Assembly (NCBI RefSeq): GCF_023065955.2 | Contig: NW_026622763.1 | Location: forward strand, 79,713,299-79,777,298 | Length of the DNA stretch: 64,000 bases | From: Ursus arctos | Taxonomy: Eukaryota; Chordata; Mammalia; Carnivora; Ursidae | Reading direction: 5' to 3' | Part shown: positions 25,080 through 36,031 of the stretch, piece after piece | Position numbering within the stretch: position 1 is the first letter of the stretch | Layout of the letters: each line of letters opens with the position of its first letter | Position numbers and translations under genes: made by a program | The notes under the pieces: generated by a model | Told to the model about the DNA's origin: nothing | The model's input: the letters and a program-made list of their open reading frames with translations, nothing else | Database searches by the model: none

Positions 25080-25860
25080 TTTAGCCTCTTTATTATCGAA
25101 AATTTCAAGCATGCCCCAAAATAGATTGGTATAATGAATCCCCATGTACATGTCAACTAGTTTCCATAATCAGCAATATATTGTCATTTTGTTTAAACTA
25201 TTCTCTTTTTAAAATTTTACTTTAAACTGTGAAGCAACTTCCAGATAGCATGCCATTTCTTATGTAAGTATTTCAGTGTGCCTCTTTAACAGAGAAGAAC
25301 TCTTAAACATAATCACCCTATCATCATGCCTAACAAAATTAATAAATGCCACTTTAAATATTACCTGATACCCTAGCCATGTTGAAAGTTATTCAAATAT
25401 CTCAAAAAAAAAAGTTTTCAGGAGCCCATTTATTTGCAATAGGATCTAAACTGTGCCCACACATTGCATTCACTTATTGTGGACTTAGGATTCTTAGTTT
25501 ATAACTGTCCTCCTAGTTCCCTTTTTATTTCAAGTCCTTTGAATTTGGGGAGAAATTGGGTTATTTTTCACTATACAGGATCCTACGTTCTGGAATTCGC
25601 ACATTGCTTCCTTGTGCTATCATTTAACTTGTTCCTTCCTTCCTTGAGTTTTCCGTAGTTAAATGTGGAGATTTGATTGGATTCAGGATCAGTTCTTTGG
25701 GCAAGACTATCTTAGAGGTGATGCTGTGAACTCATTACGTATTTGCATCACACTATGGGAAGCAGGATGTTTATTGTGGGAGTGTTTAGGCGAGAGCCAC
25801 CTCATCCCTCCTTTGTAAAATCCTCCATTACTTTTCATTTGATCTTTTCCCCCATCTATT
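25080..25860 (-). repeat. L1M-like non-coding segment related to 10380-10900
   Basis: 'aaaatttcaagcatgccccaaa', 'tggtataatgaatccccatg', 'ctgtgcccacacattgcattc', 'acttgttccttccttccttg' and 'gaggtgatgctgtgaactcat' resemble one old repeat, again in its antisense form. It shares a diverged core with the block at 10500-10850. Confidence 0.5.
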
Positions 25861-26720
25861 GCAGGTTTTCTTTTTTAAATATAAATATTGAAGTTTTAAA
25901 ATATGTTGAAATTTTTTAAATTGTATAGTTATACATGATTCTAAAGTTCCATTGTGATTTGCTCTTTGATACGTGAGTTTTTTAGATACATGGCTTTAAT
26001 TTTTTTTTTTCTTTTTTACCTAATGTGTAGGTGTGGAGTTTTTGTTTAAGTTTACTTTTTCTTACTGATTTTAACGTACTATTTGCACTGTGGTCGGAGA
26101 ATAAGGGGCATCTTGATAATCTCTTTAGGATTTATTGAGGTTGTTTTATGTCCTGGTACACAGTCACATCTTTTTCCTTTATATGTTGCTTTTCTTATTC
26201 TTTTTATGTCCTCGTTTGCTTACAAAATTGTCAGATGCCAGTTGATGTCTATTTGCACTTTATACCAAACTTTCCATTTGTATTATTTAAGTGCCTTGTA
26301 TCCTTTATTCTGCAATATCTATCACTTATTAGGAAAAATGTATGGAAATCTCTCATAATTATGGTGGATTTCCTAATTTCTCTTTGTAAATGTGTCCATC
26401 TTTTATATTCAGAGGCTATATTATTAGGTATGTAAGATGGTAATTATTATATCTTTCTCTAAATTGTTCTTTTTGTCATTATGTGATTTGTGGCCATTTA
26501 ATTCCCTAATAATACCTTTTTTTAAAAATTAGTCTATTTTGTATGTAACATAGTTCTACAAGTTTTTGTTTTCTACCCTTTCTGCCCTTTCATTTTAAGC
26601 CTTTCAGGGTTGTTATGTTTTGGATATGTTTCTTATAAAGGAATAAGTTATAGTTGGATTTTATTTTTTTAATCTAGAAACTCTGCTTTTAATTATTTTC
26701 CATTTTTAAAAAATGGAAAA

Positions 26721-27140
26721 TCTTTAGCACGTTTTTCTTAAAAAAAATACCCTTAAAGTATCACAAATTAAGTAAAGTTATTTTTATATAAAGTAAATTG
26801 TTGCCATTGCAAATAATTATCCCATTGTATATTGTAAATTATCTATTATTTTTTTTGCTTTAAATAATAAGTGTCAACATTTATCATTAATTTCCTCCCG
26901 TTGACGTTTACATATTTTAAACAATAATCATTGATGCTTTCACCTTCTTTGACCTTTTTGTCTTAAGCTTCAAGTTAGGCATCACTTGCATTTATTTTAG
27001 GTATCTTCTATCAAATCATTAACCCTTAAATCTTTAATGCTGTTTTTGATATTTAGTATATAATTTCATTGTACACTTGAATTATATTTGAAGGTGTTTA
27101 TTTTTTATAGTCATCCTAGGAATAAAATATAACAATTAGA
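26721..27140. other. AT-rich, probably continuing old antisense L1
   Basis: T-rich sequence similar in texture to the preceding L1, but without firm landmarks. Confidence 0.35.
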
Positions 27141-28364
27141 TTTTTCCATTATTTCTCATATTTATAAACAACCGGGTTGAGTTGATGCACGTTTTTTTAT
27201 CAGACATTCTTGTACATTACATAAGCCATTTCTATTCTAAAGTAAGCTTTAAAATATGGTCAGAATTGTTCATTGCAGAAAAGGGACCTGGAGGGCTGAG
27301 AAACCACAAAATGTCAAGTTCAACACCTTGTACAACTTGTGGTGATGCTGTTGTTAACACATAACATATTGCTTTATTAGCCATAGAACTTTATTAGTAA
27401 GTGCAGATTACCATCACTCAGTATAGATTCTGGCCCTTCAAGTGAGGAGGAGCTGGTCTAATTAATGATGGCACTTCTAACCTCAATTAATTTGCTATTT
27501 TAGTGAAGACTTCAACAAGACCTACTGTTTTTTCTCCCAGGTGACAGTAAATATTATAGAAATAATACCCTTTACAAAATGAAGTGCGACTCTTCGGAAA
27601 GCCATATAGTGCAGATGTATTTACATGACAGGAGCATTCTAAGCGAACTCTCTGGTGGCCTCTTTATTTTCCAGGAAAAAATCACGAAGACTATGAGAGG
27701 CAGGACTAGACAAGTCATTTATGTGAGAGCAGGTGCGGAGGCCTCTCTTCGTACTGCCTCAGAGACTAAGACATCTAGTTGCACTTAGTTCTGCATGGTT
27801 TGAGCTGCCTCTGAATCAGTTCTGTTCCAGTTTGGGACATTTTAGTTACTGTGACCATATTTTGGCTATTAAATATTTTGTCATATTTTCAAAGTAATTA
27901 ATCCCTTGCTACCTTATGTATTTCATCACATTGGAGGGACTCTTTGGGGGTACTCCTAAAGTAGAGAAAACTAGTCTTCACTCAAAATAGGGTCTGCTGC
28001 AATTATAAACAGAAGGGAGATCTAGGGCCAGCCCACTGCTCCACCAACAGTGTAAATGGCCCTGGATGAATAAACCCATAAGTGGTACGACTTGTCTGCA
28101 CTTCTAGCCCCTGCAAGGTCTAGCGGATGAATGAATTGTGTGATTCAAAGAATATAGCAATTTAGTACCAGATGCTTAGACTGCTAAGCCATTCCTTCTG
28201 GCACATTGTGTAAAGCATGAAGTTGTAAATATAGCAGATAATTGAAATTTAGATTTTAGATATGGGCATTCTTAGCAGCCCTCCTCTAGCTTTTATTGCT
28301 TAGAATCTTAGAAGTATATTTAACAGTTCATATTAATGCAGTTGCTGTCAAAATTAAGCCATAT
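27141..28364. other. Unassigned intronic sequence
   Basis: No exon or recognised repeat. Short open frames here lack any recognisable protein features. Confidence 0.4.
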
Positions 28365-28398
28365 CTGTGTGTGTGTGTGTCTGTGTGTCTGTGTGTTT
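28365..28398. repeat. (TG)n microsatellite, interrupted
   Basis: TG units interrupted by CTG steps. A (CA)n tract on the same strand follows 160 nt downstream. Confidence 0.93.
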
Positions 28399-28554
28399 TA
28401 AACTCTTCTTCAACAAGGAGAGTATTAATGATAAAAACAAAGGAAAATTGTCTGAACTTAAAAGTGTGTCCAAACTGAAGATGGAAAATGTTCTGGTTTT
28501 TTGGGGGAAATAAAGTTTTGAGTTCTCTTTTTGGTTTCTTTTAAATTTCAGCTT

Positions 28555-28556
<2 letters not shown>

Positions 28557-28591
<35 letters not shown>
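28557..28591. repeat. (CA)n microsatellite
   Basis: Seventeen CA units. Complementary to the TG tract at 28365, so the pair can form an inverted repeat. Confidence 0.97.
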
Positions 28592-28594
<3 letters not shown>

Positions 28595-29879
28595 CCTCCA
28601 TTGATTAAAACTGTCATTCTTCTTTGTCCATCATATAATGTACTTTCCATAAATTAGCTGCTTCATTTCTTCTTTTTATGCTAATCAAATTATAGTGGTC
28701 TTTAGGCTGAAGTGGGGCATGGGACTTGGCATTTTATTATCCTGGCAGCCCTGTAGCTAGCTTTTTAAAAAAGTCATCGACCATGGCAATTTGAGCAGTA
28801 AATTTTCTCCTCCTTTCTGCTGTCTTCAGCATCATGGACAAAAATGATCATATTTTAGTAAGTTCTCTACACTTCATAAAACATCTTTTTAATGAGATTA
28901 TTTGAGCAATGCAAGAGATAAAGTTAATAATTTGCTGAAATGACTTGCTTTATCAAAAAATAGGTAGAGAAAAGTAAAATTTTATCGGAAGTGGTGGTGT
29001 GAAAAGGCATCAAGCTGGACTTGATGTCACCATTTCATCAGTGTTAGTATTAGATGTAAAGATGCAAAGTAATATCAAAAATGGTAAGATCAAAACCAAA
29101 CAAAACCTCTACCGGATTTAAATTGATGCTGATCACAATAGCTATTGAAGGTAGGAGCAGGCACAGTGGGTATGGTACCATTCCACATAGATAATTGTGT
29201 GTTGACTAGAAGCCATACCTAAGAAATTCTTAAAGCATAGTTTCAAATGTAACAGTGAAGTATAGGGGACTGTAAGGTTAGACCAACTGTTCTAGTCCAA
29301 AGCAGTTATATATTGAGAGAGATTTTTGTGTGGAAGTGTCCAGACGAATATGATTCTAAGAGATGATAAAATACATGGCATCAGGCTTTAAAGAATTTAA
29401 CCTGTAAACCAAATGAGTACCAGGTCTTTGTATGGAGGCTCTAACTCTTAGAAACTCGCTAGTCTTTCCAGGAACAGACCCACACACTGAGAAGTCATCA
29501 TTAGCTCCCTAATGGAACCTGAGGGTAATGAAAGAGACACACTCAGTGATGCATTTGACAGCAGTACAGAGTCAATTCCTGTAGAGGGAAAGATTAAAAT
29601 TTGACAGAGTTTGGGTTTAAGTGAGGAAATTAATTAAGATAAGACAAGTCTAGATGCACGAACACGTTGAAGATTGAATTATTCAGGTGGCAGGAAAAGC
29701 ATAAATAGATTGGTATATTGCTTTGTAAAAGAATAGGGTGGACTATGATAACTTGGATTTGGGAAATGACTGGATTGTTGTGAAAAATAATGGGAAAAAA
29801 GCCAACCAGTTTTGCTCTCTTTCAGGCCATTTGGGACCATAACCACAAGACTATGAGAGAACTGTTTTGAGGGAGGAAA
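28592..29879. other. Unassigned intronic sequence
   Basis: Nothing recognised. Moderately A-rich with no open frame of note. Confidence 0.4.
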
Positions 29880-30335
29880 AATTTCCTCTACCCTCTAAGA
29901 TTCTTCTAGCTGGATGAAGAATCAAATTGACAAGAGAGAAATTAACAAGAGAAAATCTTACTTAGTAGTGTGCATATGGAGAATCCACACAGATACGGGA
30001 AATTCTAAAGATACTTGGGCAACAGGATGCTTATATGAGCTAAGGAGCGGAGGTAGGAGTCTGAGGATACCAAGGGGAGAAAGACCATAAATTAGCAGAA
30101 AGGTGAAGAGAGATGTTTGGAAAACAAAGGTTACCCTCTTATATAGATAAGTTCCTTAGGCAAAGAGGAATCTCTATCAGCAGCTCTTTTCTTGGTACAA
30201 GCAGGCAATTGAAGAGGAGGAACAGAGCTTTTCCTGAATCCGCTGGGCTTTGATTGCTTTTAACTCAAAATAACGTTCATGCCAAAGCGACCCATCATGG
30301 GGTGGCCTGTCCTGGGCCCCCCTATTTAGTTAAAA
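29880..30335. repeat. LTR-like repeat, copy 1 of a diverged direct pair
   Basis: Contains 'gaatcaaattgacaagagag', 'atacttgggcaacaggatgc', 'gctttgattgcttttaactc' and 'gggtggcctgtcctgggcc'. The same order recurs in diverged form at 30497-31005. Size and arrangement suggest an old LTR, but the family was not identified. Confidence 0.5.
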
Positions 30336-30496
30336 ATTGACCCTCAAGTTTCACTCTTTTTTTAGGCCAAAAGTCTGACAATAGGGTGGGACAAACTCAC
30401 ATCACATTAATACAGATGGTTACTAACTCATTTTTTTTCCCTTTCTAAACTCCTTTTTATGTCTTTCTGCTTCCTGGTCTCAACTTCTTTGTCCCT

Positions 30497-31005
30497 CTAC
30501 TCTTCCAGATTCAATGGCTGGGGCCAATCAAACTGATAAAAGACATAACAAAAGGAAAAAAAAAAACACCACAGTTTTAGTTTCGTAATACACATGCTTG
30601 CATAGGAGTTCACAAAAATGTGGCTTAAGGAGGTGGCCAGATGGATGAGGCTTATATACCATTTGGGGCTAAAGAAGGAAAAGGGGCTTGGGGGTTCTAA
30701 TCTGGGAAGCAAGCTTTGGGAAGGTAAGATGAAGAGCTGTGTATGGTAAACAAGTGTTGTCTTGTTATGCAGATAAGAGTCAAGTGATAAAAGTTGTCAC
30801 CAGGAATAGCTGTCTTCTGGGTAGGAAGGCACCTTTACAAATGGAAATTTCCTTTACAAAAGGGGAAATTTATACTTTATTTTTAGGCATTAGGGTGAGG
30901 TAAAGAGATTTTCCCTGTGTCTGCTTGTTCTCAATTGCCTTTAGCTCAGAATAGTCCTTTTGCCTTAGTAGTGTATTTTGGAGTGGCATATTCGGGTACC
31001 CTAGT
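30497..31005. repeat. LTR-like repeat, copy 2 of a diverged direct pair
   Basis: Mirrors copy 1: 'ccaatcaaactgataaaag', 'gaggcttatataccatttgg', 'tctcaattgcctttagctcag' and 'tattttggagtggc'. About 160 nt of other sequence separates the copies. Confidence 0.5.
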
Positions 31006-32774
31006 GTCAATAATATAGATTTATATGAATATCTGCTGACCTCATACTGCAAATATATAGAATGGCGTAAAACGTATGACCTCTCTTCTCTACAAGCTCT
31101 AAATCTTTGTACCCAGCCATGAAACCGTGCGCCATCTTGATGAGCACATCTGGCCATCATCTTGGGGAGGACAAGGAAACACACAAGTTGTGTGCCCTCA
31201 TTCTTTTCATTGTCCATGGCACTTCAGCCTACTGCTGTATACCAGCCACCAAATCATTGTCTGTTTCTCTTTCGGTGAGATGACACATCTGAGCCTGAAA
31301 TCTCATCGATTCTCCATTTACTGGAGCAGAGGGTAAGATTGAGTCCATTATTTTTTTCCTAGTCTTTCATCCAGCGAAAATCCTAGCCATCATCCTTTCT
31401 ATATGCTGTATTTCCGTCTTGAAAAATGAGTAAAAATTGAGCTTTTTCCTTATTGTCATATTTGTTATTTGATCATTCCTTAGGAGAAGGTCACCCACAG
31501 AAAGTTAACCAATATATCTGATTATATAGACCTATTATTTTTGTTTCCTGTTGCCATTCCCTTCTGAAGAGCTCTTAAATGCAGTAATTTTAATCTGCTG
31601 TGATTGCCTCCCAAGTGAAGAGGTCATTTGCAGTATTTTGTAGAGGCACATCACCTGAGTGCCCTCAGCGACAGGAGAAGTATTTCCCTTGTAATAAGGA
31701 GAGAAGTGAGGGGTTTACATCACCCCTCAGTTTAAAAACCCTTATCTGTCAGGAAGCATGCACTTTTCTGTGCAACCCTGGGAGTTCATTAAAAGTGTGA
31801 GATTGCGTCACTGATTAGACATGGCTGAGGGCCGGGGTGATGGTGGTGGGGCAGCAACCTTAACAGAAATTGAATTAAAAAGAAAAATCTCTATTTTGTT
31901 CGGGCTAAGGGAGGCTTTGATTAGAACGCTTTCTCCTTTTTCATTTGGGACTCTGTTTGGTTGTGTCATTGAGGAAGTGATCTGGTATAGATTTGAAAAA
32001 GAACCACTTCATTGTTGTTGTTATTGTTGTTTTTTAACCTTTGTATTATACTCATCATTTATTAAAAATATAGTTCAGGAAACCTTCAAATATTTGTACG
32101 TATTAATAAACCAGCATTATGCTGAGTGACTAGAAAGATACAGTTTCTTTGCAGTATGTTATTTCTGTATGTAATTATGAAAAAGTGCACTGGCCCACAA
32201 TTCTGTGGGAGGGAGGATAGCGGTGCAGTCTGGTTCACAGACAACAGGATGGGTGAATTGGTTTTTTTACTGATTTATTTCTATAAAGATGAGTGTCCAC
32301 TGTACAGTGATAAAACTCAAGCAGGGAACATAATGTAGACTGGCGAGGCTTGCTTTCTTCCAATTTTGTCAGTTTGAAGCCATGTGAGCTTTCGTGAGAA
32401 TTTCATATGACATTGATCAGACAACCTTTACTGGGTGTAGTTACTGTGTTCTTGAAGCCTAATGAAAGTGGAGGTGGTAGAGAAATGGCGGTGATACCCA
32501 TGCTATGTGGAAGGTTGGCCCTGTGATTCTGGGAAGTTCGTCATGAAGCTGGTTTGTAGCTCTTATGTAAGAGGAATCAGGAATTCTAAGCAATCTTCCA
32601 GTTTCATCCTCTACCAGTTTTCACTGCTTAAATTTCTTGTCCTATGGAATTGCCCCACTAGCTATGCTCATTTGGTAGATCTGGACGGGATTCAAAGGTT
32701 CATCCAGACATGCCATTTGGATTAAAAATCACTATCTAATAGAAGCAGTTCTAAAAATGTGAATTAAGAAATCT
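31006..32774. other. Unassigned intronic sequence
   Basis: No recognised repeat or exon. The open frame at 31821-32129 (MAEGRGDGGG start) was considered and not accepted as a gene. Confidence 0.4.
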
Positions 32775-32976
32775 AGGGGCGCCTGGGTGGCACAGCGGTT
32801 AAGCGTCTGCCTTCGGCTCAGGGCATGATCCTGGAGTTATGGGATCGAGCCCCACATCGGGCTCCTCCGCTATGAGCCTGCTTCTTCCTCTCCCACTCCC
32901 CCTGCTTGGGTTCCCTCTCTCGCTGGCTGTCTCTATCTCAGTCGAATAAATAAATAAAATCTTAAAAAAAAAAAAA
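32775..32976 (+). mobile_element. Young SINEC
   Basis: Near-consensus copy: 'ggggcgcctgggtggcacag', 'gcctgcttcttcctctccca', 'gtcgaataaataaataaaatc', then about 15 A. Flanked by aagaaatct at 32766-32774 and 32977-32985. Confidence 0.97.
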
Positions 32977-32985
32977 AAGAAATCT

Positions 32986-33984
32986 GTAGAGTACACCTTT
33001 GCCACATATTCTAGTAATTGCTGGGGGCCATGGTTGAAAGAGATTTAAGCATTAGAGGCCAAAATCTGTCAATCTCAGAATAGCCACAAATGGACCAGTA
33101 GTCAGGAACATCACACCTTCAGTACTCACAGATGTAACATTTGAAATTTCATTTATACTACATGTAAGCCAAAGGTCCAGAACATGTAATAATTCGTAAT
33201 TTTGCAATAGCACGATGTGAGTCACTCACACTGAGAAGTTCATGTGCAGGAATCACTTAGCTTGTCAAGGAGGCTTCAGAAAAAGATTGCACCATTTGCT
33301 GACAGATGTTGAAGGGATGTTTGTCTGTACTGTGCCTCTCCTCTCCCTAGAGAGTCTCAGAAAAGTAGATGAGCAGTGAGATGAGTGCGATACCCTTCCA
33401 AATCCACTCAGGCCTTTTACCTGCAACAGCCACCACCTGTCCTATTCAGATACTGTCCTGTGTAGCAAACTATCTAAGGATAGTTTTCACAGAGGTGAAA
33501 ACATCTAATATTTCTATAAGACAAATCTCATGATTCTGTCACAAATATGGACTTTGATTAACAGGTTAATAGTAGATCTTGACCTGGAGATCATTGTCAA
33601 AATTGGGGAGTATTGAAAGCCCTGAAATTTTATGGACAGTTCTGTGTGTATGTGCACATATATGTCTGTGCTGGGAGATGAACCATTACTATTAGTTTTG
33701 CAGGTGAGACTATGACCCCCACCCAAAAAAAAAGAAAAGAAAAGAAAAACTAAAAATACTGCTTTGAATGGAGAATAATTAATTTCTGTTATCTATTTGC
33801 TTATACAGCTGTTACACGCAGAAAGAGGTTGAGGTTGGGGAAAGAATAGCACTATAGTTGGGATCTGACTGGGTGTCAGTTGAGTTGAATTTGGGAGCAT
33901 ACACAGGTGAATATTAGTGAGACCAGTTGCTACTATCTTCTCTCTAGTCTCTCTGCCCGTTTCTCCCCAAAAGGAGCTCATTAA
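32986..33984. other. Unassigned intronic sequence
   Basis: Only an AAAAG-rich tract at 33724-33749 stands out. Confidence 0.4.
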
Positions 33985-34075
33985 GGTGAAGAGTATATGT
34001 TTTTTATCCCCACTACTTAGCATAGTGCCTGGCACAATGGAGACCCACAACAAGTGTGTGTGAACTGAATGAATC
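33985..34075 (+). repeat. L2 3' end fragment
   Basis: 'ccccactacttagcatagtgcctggcac' followed by 'gtgaactgaatgaat' is the L2 terminal sequence. Confidence 0.7.
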
Positions 34076-35419
34076 CTGCTTTGCTCATGGGTTTACGAGC
34101 CTGGCTAATGTATCATTTAATGTTTTGATTCACAAGAATATCTCCTTGGTGAGTAATAAGGACTTAGGTTAGCCCCTCCCTTGGCTTCCTGTGTTTGATT
34201 TTGCTTTTGGTTATAGTTTTTGATACAGAAGCAAGAAGTAGAAGGTGTAAGAAAACTGTGGAAGTGGAAATCAACCAGGATGAGAATGAGAGATAAGGCA
34301 TAGGGGGAAGTAGATAAATAGGTTAATTAAAATAATGGGACTGGAGGAAATGCTAGAGGACTAATGCAAAGATTGGTGAAGGCAATGAGAAGGGAATGGC
34401 AAGGAAGGACGCCACAGGTTATAAAGAAGGAAACAGAATCTCAGTCTAGAAGCAGCTCTAGGATGGGGGTTGGGAGCATGAAGAAAATAGACATGTCCTA
34501 CTTCAGAGGGTTGCTGAGGAAGTCCCTTCATTGGGGAAAATCAGTTTTCATTTAAATCTAGGTGGTAGAGAGGATAATTGAAGTTCTTGAGCTTGTGAAA
34601 GAGTTTCGGGGCATTCTTAAAAATAATGGAGGAGGAGGAGGGTTTGGAGGTATTTAAGAAGTGATGTACTGTTGATGGATAAGGAGGCGCCCAAGGAGGG
34701 AAGAACAATGAAAAAAGACAATTGAACCAAGAGGTTTTTTTCATCTTGACCTGTATTTGGATCTAAAGAAGTGAGACAGCTGCAAGAAGAGGGGAATATT
34801 GACCAAAAGTTCCAGAGAGCTTTGCTGTAGTCGTGGGGCCTCGCTCACTGCCCAGCCTCAGGTGGAAGGTCCCCACCTTCCCCATGATCAATACTCTCCA
34901 GTCTGGAGGTTCCGGATGTGGAAGTGTCAGCATGGTAGGGTTTCTTTCCCAGCTGGCGAGAGCCTGACAGACTCAAGCTTCCAGTGACCGTAGAACTTAG
35001 ATAGTTTTAAATATTGGTTTAGAAATATTTTATAAATAGTGGAAGTCACTTTAAATTGCATTATAATAAATAAAATATACAAGCATATATAAAGAAACGT
35101 AACCAGCCAGGTACAAGTCGGTGCATTCTTTTTCTTCAATTATTTCAATCCATAAATAAAGATTAGCTTTCAATTCTGCTCTAAATTCTCTTGCCAGAGC
35201 TGCCTCTGGCAACAGTTCCAGCTAGTTTGCAGCTTTGAATGTAAAGACAGTGTCGTGTTCATCTCTGAATCTCCCCATAGAGTCTCACGTAATCCTCTGC
35301 ATGTCGTAGAGGGTTCACCAGTGTTGAGATACATACTTTTTTTTTTTAATCGAATGTTACCTAAGAGGCTATAAAGGAAAGGATTTCTAGGGAAAGGATT
35401 TCTTTATCCAGTAAACACC
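34076..35419. other. Unassigned intronic sequence
   Basis: Purine-rich at 34230-34700, then AT-rich. No exon, RNA gene or named repeat recognised. Confidence 0.4.
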
Positions 35420-35830
35420 TCTAAAGGGAAATATTTATCATATTTCAGGCCTGTGCTAGGTATACAAAAATGGAAAAGACACATTCCCCACCCCCAGGAT
35501 GTCAGAACCAAGCGAGGGAGCCGGACCTGTAAAGGAATCCTTGCCTACCCTGAAACGCATATGGAACTTCTGTGTGGCACTGACGTGGCCTGAGAGCCAG
35601 ACCGAATCTGGGCGGAGTGCTCAAGGAGGAAGTGCCCATTCTGTTAAAGGGTGTTGAAGGAGGGATGGTTGTTTGCCAGACAAGCAGTGGTGGTCTACAC
35701 CGCTGGTGTGTCTAAACATCCGTTGAGCATCTACTCTATGCCAAGCATTGTTCTAGGCTTTGGGGATATATGAGTGAAGAAAACCACTGCCCTCACAGGC
35801 TTACCTTTTAGCTACTGCCGTCTAGACCAA
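35420..35830. repeat. Ancient L2/MIR-class fragments
   Basis: 'gagcatctactctatgccaagcattgttctaggc' and 'actgccctcacaggcttacc' at 35728-35810 are the familiar old-repeat phrase. A weaker version occurs at 35443-35500. Family and orientation not settled. Confidence 0.5.
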
Positions 35831-36006
35831 TGAGATCTTCTTAATAGGGCGGAGCTTCCCCCCACACCGCAAGCACTGGACAATTTTAAGTAGAGAACAT
35901 TTGTGTCTGAGCAGAAATGCGTGGTGGCTTCCTTATATGATCTGGTCTAGTTCTAGCCACTTCTGAGTGCTGAGTCTCCCCAACTCTCTATTGTATCTCT
36001 GTATCT

Positions 36007-36031
36007 AAAAACAAAACAAAACAAAACAAAA
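36007..36031. repeat. (AAAAC)n simple repeat
   Basis: About five AAAAC units. Confidence 0.9.

Larger units (their letters stand above)
24801..26720 (-). mobile_element. Ancient L1, antisense (ORF2 interior), interrupted
   Basis: Around 24948-25010, 'ggaaccagttattggctttga' restarts L1 ORF2 antisense sequence already covered near 24250. From 26040 to 26700 further ORF2 landmarks follow: 'tttgcactgtggtcggaga', 'ggatttattgaggttgtttt', 'attatgtgatttgtggcca' and 'atagttggattttat'. The middle (about 25080-25860) is a different L1M-like non-coding segment. No intact frame. Confidence 0.7.

Noticed and set aside
26083..26435. Two overlapping hydrophobic open frames resembling membrane proteins
   Set aside because: They are T-rich antisense L1 sequence, which translates into Phe/Leu/Ile runs.
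31821..32129. Open frame of 102 codons starting MAEGRGDGGG
   Set aside because: Glycine-rich start followed by random-looking sequence with no recognisable domain, no splice context and no promoter evidence. It lies inside a PARD3B intron; treated as chance.
32775..32850. tRNA-like sequence at the head of SINECs (also 12823, 19911 and others)
   Set aside because: SINEC heads derive from tRNA-Lys and keep box A/B-like words, but they are retroposons with A tails and target duplications, not tRNA genes.
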